A program made the translations under genes and the position numbers. A model generated the notes under the pieces. That model worked only from the letters and a program-made list of their open reading frames with translations, was not told the origin of the DNA and did not search any database. From the NCBI RefSeq assembly GCF_000315365.1, contig NZ_CAOS01000007.1, positions 1 to 64,000 on the forward strand: DNA of 64,000 bases, given 5' to 3'. This DNA is from Desulforamulus hydrothermalis Lam5 = DSM 18033 (GTDB lineage: Bacteria; Bacillota; Desulfotomaculia; Desulfotomaculales; Desulfotomaculaceae). This document shows, one piece after another, positions 58,434-64,000 of the stretch. Within the stretch, counting starts at the first letter, position 1, and each line of letters opens with the position of its first letter.

Positions 58434-59384
58434 TTGTTGGAAATTGAAAAGCCAAAGATTGAGATTGTGGAACAGAGTGAGGATAATACTTACGGTAAAT
58501 TTGTAGTAGAACCGCTGGAGCGTGGCTACGGGATTACCCTGGGCAACTCACTCCGCCGGATTCTACTTTCCTCCTTGCCTGGAGCTGCTGTGACATCTGT
58601 TAAAATTGAAGGTGTTCTGCATGAATTCAGCACAGTTCCGGGCGTTCGGGAAGACGTTACCGATATTATCCTGAATCTGAAAAATCTTTGCCTTAAGATT
58701 CACGGTTCCGACGAGGAGAAAGTTCTTCGGGTAGAAGCCCAAACCGAAGGTCCCGTCACTGCCGGCGATATTATTCATGATGCCGATGTGGAAATATTAA
58801 ACCCTGATTTGCATTTAGCTACCCTGGATGCGGGCGGTCGCCTGTTTATGGAAATAACCGCCAATAAGGGCCGGGGTTATGCCTCTGCCGAGAAAAACAA
58901 AAAGGGTGAGCATATTATCGGGGTTATTCCCGTCGACTCTATTTATACGCCGGTACGCAAGGTGAACTACACGGTGGAGAACACTCGTGTAGGCCAGATT
59001 ACTGACTACGACAAACTCACTCTTGAGGTCTGGACCAACGGCAGTATCCGACCGGACGAGGCTACCAGCCTTTCTGCCAAAATTTTAAGCGAGCATTTAC
59101 GGCTGTTTATTGGTTTAACAGAGACGGTCAACGACGTTGAAATTATGGTGGAAAAAGAAGAGGAGCAAAAAGACAAGATCATGGAAATGACCATAGAAGA
59201 ACTTGATCTGTCGGTGCGCTCCTATAACTGCCTGAAACGGGCTGGTATCAACACCGTCGAAGAACTGATCCAGCGCAATGAAGAAGATATGATGAAGGTG
59301 CGCAACCTTGGTAAAAAATCGCTGGAAGAAGTGGTTAATAAACTACGTGAATTAGGCCTGTCGTTAAGGCAAGACGACGAGTAA
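58434..59384 (+). CDS. rpoA: RNA polymerase alpha subunit
   Basis: 316 aa. The N-terminal dimerisation domain ([21 protein letters not shown] near 30) is joined by an acidic linker to the C-terminal domain ([22 protein letters not shown] near 255), which binds UP elements and activators. TTG 58434 follows AAAGGAGGG by about eight bases. Confidence 0.97.
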   Translation: MLEIEKPKIEIVEQSEDNTYGKFVVEPLERGYGITLGNSLRRILLSSLPGAAVTSVKIEGVLHEFSTVPGVREDVTDIILNLKNLCLKIHGSDEEKVLRVEAQTEGPVTAGDIIHDADVEILNPDLHLATLDAGGRLFMEITANKGRGYASAEKNKKGEHIIGVIPVDSIYTPVRKVNYTVENTRVGQITDYDKLTLEVWTNGSIRPDEATSLSAKILSEHLRLFIGLTETVNDVEIMVEKEEEQKDKIMEMTIEELDLSVRSYNCLKRAGINTVEELIQRNEEDMMKVRNLGKKSLEEVVNKLRELGLSLRQDDE

Positions 59385-59398
59385 GGGAGGGACGACTT

Positions 59399-59737
59399 GT
59401 GGGCTATCGCAGATTTGGTTTAACCACCGGCCACCGCAAAGCAATGCTGAGAAACCTGGTAACTTCTTTATTCCGGGATGAGCGGATTCAAACCACCGAA
59501 CCCCGGGCGAAAGACGTCCGCAGCATTGCTGAGAAGCTGGTTACAGTTGCCAAAAGAGGCGACCTGGCTGCTCGCCGCCAGTGCTTGGAATATATCTATG
59601 AAGAAGATGTAGTAAGAAAGCTGTTTGATTCCATTGCCCCGAAATACGCTGACCGCCAGGGTGGCTATACCCGTATCGTAAAGGTAGGTTATCGCCGGGG
59701 TGACGCAGCAGAAATGGTGCTGCTGGAACTGGTATAA
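59399..59737 (+). CDS. rplQ: 50S ribosomal protein L17
   Basis: 112 aa. [22 protein letters not shown] start and [24 protein letters not shown] end. GTG 59399, AAGGGAGGG SD. Last ribosomal protein gene of the alpha operon. Confidence 0.97.
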   Translation: MGYRRFGLTTGHRKAMLRNLVTSLFRDERIQTTEPRAKDVRSIAEKLVTVAKRGDLAARRQCLEYIYEEDVVRKLFDSIAPKYADRQGGYTRIVKVGYRRGDAAEMVLLELV

Positions 59738-59815
59738 TTATGATGGCGTAAGCATCGGCGGAAACCCCGGGTTGTGCGGTTTCCGTTTCGCCTTGCCTGA
59801 AGGAAAGAGAAACGG

Positions 59816-59850
59816 CCCCGGGGCTTGCAGATACAGCCCCGGGGTTTTTT
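59816..59850 (+). terminator. Terminator after rplQ
   Basis: A 10-bp stem CCCCGGGGCT/AGCCCCGGGG (59816-59825, 59835-59844) with TTTTTT directly after. A second 8-bp hairpin (CGGAAACC/GGTTTCCG, about 59759-59785) lies just upstream. This ends the long ribosomal transcript before the ECF transporter genes. Confidence 0.92.
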
Positions 59851-59912
59851 CTTAAAGGTGCCGCTGCCGCAACTTACGGCTGCCGGCAGAGCCGGCTCAG
59901 AAGGTGAAGCCA

Positions 59913-60758
59913 ATGTCAAACAAAGACAAAATTATTGAACTGCGAGGGGTAACCTTTGCTTACCCGGAAACCGACAACCGGCCTGTGTTGGATAACATCA
60001 GCCTGACGGTATACGCCGGGGAAATGCTGGCATTGCTGGGCCCCAACGGATCGGGCAAGTCGACCCTGGCCAGGCTGATGAACGGCCTGCTGCTGCCCAC
60101 CGGCGGCTGCGTGCTGATCAACGGCATAGATACCGCCCGGGAAGATGCGCGTTGGGAGATTAAAAAACAAGTGGGCATGGTGTTTCAAAACCCGGATAAC
60201 CAGCTGGTGGCCGCCACCGCGGAAGAAGAACTGGCCTTCGGCATGGAAAACCTGGGCCTGGCGCCGCAGGAGATGAGGCAGCGCATCCAGACCATCAGTG
60301 CCCGCCTGCAGTTGCAGCCGCTCTTGGCTATGCCGCCGCACCGCCTGTCGGGCGGCCAGAAACAGCGCCTGGCCGTTGCCTCTGTCTTAGTTTTGCAGCC
60401 GCAGGTACTGGTGCTTGACGAGCCAACCTCCATGCTTGATCCTGCCGGGCGGCAGGAAGTTTTGGCAGAGCTGCGCCGCATCAAGCAGGACGGCCAAACA
60501 GTAGTATTAGTAACCCATGATATGACCGAAGCCCTGGCAGCAGACCGGGTGGTTGTTTTAGAACAAGGCAAAATTGTGTTTGAGGGGACACCCCGGGCCT
60601 GTTTTTCGGATGCAGCCTGGCTGACGGACCAAGGGCTGGCGGTACCGCCGGCAGTGGAGTTAGCCCACAGAATCAGGCAGAAGGGGTTGGCGGTTCCTAA
60701 GGATTTATTTCAGGTGGCGGATTGGGTTGATTTTTTATGTCAGAAATCATCTCGTTGA
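59913..60758 (+). CDS. ecfA1: ECF transporter ATPase EcfA1
   Basis: 281 aa. Walker A GPNGSGKST near residue 44, Q-loop FQNPDNQLVAAT (the ECF-specific DNQ), signature LSGGQKQRLAVAS, Walker B VLVLDEPTSMLDP, and H-loop VTHDMTEAL. With EcfA2 and EcfT it forms the shared energising module for vitamin S-components. ATG 59913; a GTG at 59904 is the longer option. Overlaps ecfA2 by 22 bases. Confidence 0.95.
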   Translation: MSNKDKIIELRGVTFAYPETDNRPVLDNISLTVYAGEMLALLGPNGSGKSTLARLMNGLLLPTGGCVLINGIDTAREDARWEIKKQVGMVFQNPDNQLVAATAEEELAFGMENLGLAPQEMRQRIQTISARLQLQPLLAMPPHRLSGGQKQRLAVASVLVLQPQVLVLDEPTSMLDPAGRQEVLAELRRIKQDGQTVVLVTHDMTEALAADRVVVLEQGKIVFEGTPRACFSDAAWLTDQGLAVPPAVELAHRIRQKGLAVPKDLFQVADWVDFLCQKSSR

Positions 60759-61609
60759 AAAACTTTAGTTTAACCTATGCTCCCGGTACTGCCCTGCAGA
60801 GACTGGCGCTGCAGGACATTAACCTGTCAGTGGCGAAAGGCGAGTACCGGGCCCTGATCGGTCCCCAGGGTTCAGGCAAATCAACCCTGTTGCAGGTGAT
60901 GGCAGGGTTATTAACGGGCGAGGGACAGGTAACCGTTGCCGGTTTGGATTTGCGGCCGGCCAAAAACCGCGATCAACTCTGGCGGCAGGTGGGTCTTGTT
61001 TTTCAATATCCTGAGCGGCAACTGTTTGAAGATACTGTTTTTAACGACGTGGCCTACGGACCCAGGAACCTGGGCCTTAACGAAGCAGAAGTGCAGCGGC
61101 GGGTCAGAGCAGCCCTGGCAGCCGTTAATTTACCTCCGGAAACACACCGGCTGTCTCCTTTTAAACTGAGCGGCGGCCAGCAGCGCCGGGCCGCCATTGC
61201 CTGCGTGCTGGCCATGGAGCCGCGGCTGTTGCTGCTGGATGAGCCGACAGCCGGCCTGGACCCCCGGGCCAAGGGCCAACTGATGGATTTATTCAGCCGG
61301 CTTTGCCGTGAAAAACAAGTTACTGTGGTGCTGGTTACCCACGACATGGAGGAAGTGGCTCACCGGGCGGATAAAGTTACCGTTTTAAGCCAGGGCAGGG
61401 TTGTTCTGGAGGGCTGCCCCCGGCAAGTCTTTGCCTGCCGAAGCCGGCTGGCAGAGATAGGACTGGCACTGCCCTTTGCTGCCCAACTGGCCGGCGCCCT
61501 GCAGGAAAAGGGTTTGCCGGTGCGGCAGATGACAACCATGGCAGAAGCAGAGCGGCAAGTGGCCGAATTGTTGCATAGGTGTTCAAAAATCAAGCGGGCG
61601 GGTGGCTGA
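60737..61609 (+). CDS. ecfA2: ECF transporter ATPase EcfA2
   Basis: 290 aa. Walker A GPQGSGKST near residue 43, Q-loop FQYPERQLFEDTVFNDV (typical of EcfA2), LSGGQQRRAAIACVL, and LLLLDEPTAGLDP. Starts inside the end of ecfA1 and ends two bases before ecfT, so all three are coupled. Confidence 0.95.
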   Translation: MSEIISLKNFSLTYAPGTALQRLALQDINLSVAKGEYRALIGPQGSGKSTLLQVMAGLLTGEGQVTVAGLDLRPAKNRDQLWRQVGLVFQYPERQLFEDTVFNDVAYGPRNLGLNEAEVQRRVRAALAAVNLPPETHRLSPFKLSGGQQRRAAIACVLAMEPRLLLLDEPTAGLDPRAKGQLMDLFSRLCREKQVTVVLVTHDMEEVAHRADKVTVLSQGRVVLEGCPRQVFACRSRLAEIGLALPFAAQLAGALQEKGLPVRQMTTMAEAERQVAELLHRCSKIKRAGG

Positions 61610-61611
61610 CC

Positions 61612-62415
61612 ATGTCCCTTTTTTCCCATATTTCCATAGGTCAATATTATCCCGGCAGCTCATTCCTGCACCGGATGGATCCCAGGGCAAAAATCCTGGC
61701 CTTGCCGCTGCTGATAATTATGGGACTGCTGGCGGACGGCCCGGCCGGTTATATCATGGCCGGCGGGCCGGTAGTGCTGGCCCTGCTGGCGGCAGGAATA
61801 CCGCCCGGCCATTTCTGGCAGGGATTACGGCCCCTGTGGATCATTTTGCTAATCGGCCTGGTCATCCAGGGTTTGACGGTACCGGGCGCAAAACTGTGGC
61901 AGTGGGGTTTTATCAGCGTCAGCCGGGAGGGCCTTAGCCTGGGACTGCTGCTTTTTTACCGGCTGAGTTTGATTATTATCTCCACCATGTTATTAACCAT
62001 GACCACCACCCCGCTTAACCTGACAAGCGCCTTGGAAAAACTGTTGCAGCCCTTTAAAAAAGCCGGCGTGCCGGCTCACGAACTGGCCCTGATGATGACC
62101 ATTGCCCTGCGGTTTATCCCTACATTATTAGACGAGGCCACATTAATCTTGAAAGCCCAGCAGGCCCGCGGCGGTTCCCTGAAAAGAGGCAGCCTGACGC
62201 AGCGGCTGCAGGCCCTGGTGGCATTTTTAGTGCCCCTGCTGGCCGGTTCGCTGCGGCGGGCGGATGAGCTGGCCACCGCCATGGAGGCCAGGTGCTACCG
62301 AGGCGATATCCAACGCACAAGGCTAAAACAATTGCGATACCGGCCGGCAGATATTGCGGCACTGGCGGGTTTATTCGTGCTAACGGTTGCCGTAGCGGCA
62401 GCACGCTGGAAATAA
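61612..62415 (+). CDS. ecfT: ECF transporter transmembrane protein EcfT
   Basis: 267 aa with about five to six membrane helices. Two Arg-containing coupling motifs that contact the ATPases are visible: QQARGGSLKRG near residue 184 and MEARCYRGD near 226. ATG 61612 is chosen; a longer frame from 61579 would overlap ecfA2. No S-component gene is in the window, consistent with a shared (group II) module. Confidence 0.93.
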   Translation: MSLFSHISIGQYYPGSSFLHRMDPRAKILALPLLIIMGLLADGPAGYIMAGGPVVLALLAAGIPPGHFWQGLRPLWIILLIGLVIQGLTVPGAKLWQWGFISVSREGLSLGLLLFYRLSLIIISTMLLTMTTTPLNLTSALEKLLQPFKKAGVPAHELALMMTIALRFIPTLLDEATLILKAQQARGGSLKRGSLTQRLQALVAFLVPLLAGSLRRADELATAMEARCYRGDIQRTRLKQLRYRPADIAALAGLFVLTVAVAAARWK

Positions 62416-62436
62416 CAGGACAGGGTGATGTGCGGC

Positions 62437-63180
62437 ATGAAAAATATAAAATTAACTGTAGCCTACGACGGCACCAATTACCACGGTTTTCAGGAACAAC
62501 GGGGAACCGGGCTGGCCACCGTGCAAGAGGTACTGGAAAGCACCCTCAGCAAAATTGCCAAAGACACCATCCAGGTAATCGGGGCAGGACGTACGGATGC
62601 CGGCGTGCATGCCTGGGGCCAAGTGGTTAATTTTCGCAGCGGGCGCTGGCCGGTTCCCACCGAAAAAATTCACCTGGCCATGAACGCCCTGCTGCCGGAC
62701 GATATCAAAGTGCTGCAAGCCGAGGAAGTACCGCTGGATTTTCATGCCCGGTTTTCCGCTACGGCTAAAACTTACCGCTACTCTATTTATAATCACCGGG
62801 TTATGTCCCCCCTGCACCGGCTGTACTGCTACCACGAACCCAGGCTGTTGGACGTCAGGGCCATGCAGGAAGGGGCCGCCTACCTGGTGGGTAGCCATGA
62901 TTTCAAAAGTTTTCAGGCCCAGGGTACCCCGGTAAAAGACACGGTGAGAACCATTTACCGGGCAGAAATCCTCAGCGAGCCGCCGCTAATTCACCTTTAC
63001 CTGAGAGGAAACGGTTTTCTTTACAATATGGTACGCATCATTACCGGTACCCTGCTGGACATCGGCATGGGCAAAATACCGCCGTCGGCAATGGCCCAGA
63101 TCATAGCAGCCCGGGACCGCACCCTGGCCGGCACCACTGTTCCGCCCCAGGGCTTGTGCTTGATGGAAGTGGAATACTAA
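62437..63180 (+). CDS. truA: tRNA pseudouridine(38-40) synthase TruA
   Basis: 247 aa. Makes pseudouridine at positions 38-40 of tRNA anticodon arms. [18 protein letters not shown] near residue 50 contains the catalytic aspartate, and [16 protein letters not shown] near 190 is the second motif. ATG 62437 gives [22 protein letters not shown] 62428 and GTG 62425 are alternatives. ecfA1-ecfA2-ecfT-truA-rplM is the standard Firmicutes order. Confidence 0.95.
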   Translation: MKNIKLTVAYDGTNYHGFQEQRGTGLATVQEVLESTLSKIAKDTIQVIGAGRTDAGVHAWGQVVNFRSGRWPVPTEKIHLAMNALLPDDIKVLQAEEVPLDFHARFSATAKTYRYSIYNHRVMSPLHRLYCYHEPRLLDVRAMQEGAAYLVGSHDFKSFQAQGTPVKDTVRTIYRAEILSEPPLIHLYLRGNGFLYNMVRIITGTLLDIGMGKIPPSAMAQIIAARDRTLAGTTVPPQGLCLMEVEY

Positions 63181-63213
63181 GTGTTGTTTGTCACACAAGT
63201 CATGCCTCAATAC

Positions 63214-63242
63214 TTGACACTTCAAAGGCAATCTATTAAAAT
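63214..63242 (+). promoter_or_regulatory. Promoter of rplM-rpsI
   Basis: TTGACA 63214-63219, 17 bases, TAAAAT 63237-63242. It is followed by a structured leader. Confidence 0.85.
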
Positions 63243-63250
63243 ACTATTAT

Positions 63251-63305
63251 GTGCGGCTGGTTGCGATTCCCGCCCCGTTGTCGCAAAGCAGCCCAGTGCA
63301 GTAAG
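63251..63305 (+). ncRNA. L13-type ribosomal leader
   Basis: GGCTG and TTGCGA (63255-63266) pair with TCGCAA and CAGCC further on (63281-63294), forming a two-part stem with small internal loops directly before the rplM SD. Position and layout agree with the Firmicutes L13 leader, an autoregulatory element. Assignment by eye. Confidence 0.55.
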
Positions 63306-63320
63306 GAGGGTATACGGATA

Positions 63321-63752
63321 ATGAAGACAACATTCATGGCCAAGCCAGCTGAAATACAGCGCAAGTGGTATGTTATAGATGCTGAAGGAAAGGCCCTTGG
63401 TCGTGTGGCTGCAGAAGCTGCTCGTATCTTACGTGGTAAGCATACTCCCATGTACACCCCCCACGTAGATACCGGTGACCATGTAATTGTAATTAATGCT
63501 GATAAGGTAATCCTTACCGGTAAAAAGCTGGATCAAAAAATGTACACCCGGCACAGTGGGTATCCCGGCGGTTTAAAACAGTTCTCATACCGCATTATGC
63601 TGGATAAACGCCCTGAGCTGATGGTAGAAAAGGCCGTTAAAGGCATGCTGCCCCATAACCGTTTAGGCGCCCAGCAATTTAAAAAGCTGAAAGTCTACGC
63701 CGGCAGCGAACACCCCCATCAGGCTCAAAAGCCGGAAGTATGGAACTTTTAA
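63321..63752 (+). CDS. rplM: 50S ribosomal protein L13
   Basis: 143 aa. [20 protein letters not shown] near residue 15, [14 protein letters not shown] and [19 protein letters not shown] are the family motifs. ATG 63321; AAGGAGGG SD. Precedes rpsI. Confidence 0.97.
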   Translation: MKTTFMAKPAEIQRKWYVIDAEGKALGRVAAEAARILRGKHTPMYTPHVDTGDHVIVINADKVILTGKKLDQKMYTRHSGYPGGLKQFSYRIMLDKRPELMVEKAVKGMLPHNRLGAQQFKKLKVYAGSEHPHQAQKPEVWNF

Positions 63753-63785
63753 TCATTAGAGTCTTTACCGGAAGGAGGAAATATT

Positions 63786-64000
63786 GTGGCTCAAGTACAA
63801 TTTTACGGAACCGGCCGTCGTAAAAACGCAGTGGCCAGAGTTTACCTGGTACCCGGCGAAGGCAAGGTTGTTGTAAATAACAAACAAGTATTAGAGTATT
63901 TTGGACGCAAAACCCTGGATATGGTTGTTCGCCAGCCCCTGGAGCTGACCAACACGACCGGTCGCTTTGACGTTATTGCCAAAGTGGTAGGCGGCGGTGT
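63786..64000 (+). CDS. rpsI: 30S ribosomal protein S9 (3' end beyond window)
   Basis: The first 71 codons are seen: [20 protein letters not shown], the S9 start. GTG 63786 has GGAAGGAGG upstream. The gene is cut only by the window edge; there is no sign of damage. Confidence 0.93.
   Translation, partial: MAQVQFYGTGRRKNAVARVYLVPGEGKVVVNNKQVLEYFGRKTLDMVVRQPLELTNTTGRFDVIAKVVGGG

Overview
This window is a 64 kb piece of a Firmicutes chromosome. It most resembles a spore-forming, anaerobic, Peptococcaceae/Desulfotomaculum-type clostridium. That placement is inference from gene content and order: ctsR-mcsA-mcsB-clpC-radA-disA, a carD/yacL/ispD/ispF block, cysE-cysS-mrnC-thyX-rlmB-rae1-sigH, a YjcZ-type sporulation peptide, a tungstate/molybdate transporter behind a Moco-type riboswitch, and thyX rather than thyA. 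Almost every gene is on the + strand; the only two on the - strand are small hypotheticals. Shine-Dalgarno sequences are strong (AAGGAGG type) and TTG starts are frequent.

Layout. (1) 1-8.4 kb: a small sporulation-type peptide, then clpB and the ctsR-mcsA-mcsB-clpC operon. Both promoters carry CtsR-like operators just downstream of the -10 box. Three related copies of an apparently structured intergenic element lie around these genes. (2) 8.5-16.4 kb: radA and disA (genome integrity, c-di-AMP), a cysteine-containing unknown, carD behind tandem consensus promoters, a yacL-type PIN-TRAM protein, ispD/ispF and glnS. (3) 16.5-24.6 kb: an unknown, then gltX-cysE-cysS-mrnC-thyX-small membrane protein-rlmB-rae1, and sigH with a long leader. 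(4) 24.7-25.2 kb: five tRNA genes (Thr-UGU, Tyr-GUA, initiator Met, Thr-GGU, elongator Met). (5) 25.4-40.1 kb: tuf copy 1, rpmG, secE, nusG, rplKA, an L10 leader, rplJL, an inserted tupBC-like transporter, then rpoBC. (6) 40.1-59.7 kb: ybxF, rpsL, rpsG, fusA, tuf copy 2, then the S10, spc and alpha ribosomal protein operons in the normal order, but with no adk between secY and map. (7) 59.9-64 kb: the ecfA1-ecfA2-ecfT transporter core, truA, rplM with an L13-type leader, and the start of rpsI, cut by the window end.

Most of the window is highly conserved information-processing machinery. I found no evidence of a defence system, prophage, transposon or CRISPR array. The signals most worth a second look are non-coding: the three-copy element around the CtsR regulon, whose closing stem appears to covary; an inverted heptamer-repeat hairpin before rpsL; a long structured leader with a small upstream ORF before sigH; and SD sequences separated from the start codon by a hairpin (clpB, nusG). 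Two protein or locus features also stand out: a four-cysteine insertion in both EF-Tu copies, and a riboswitch-controlled tungstate-type transporter, lacking its binding protein, placed between rplL and rpoB.
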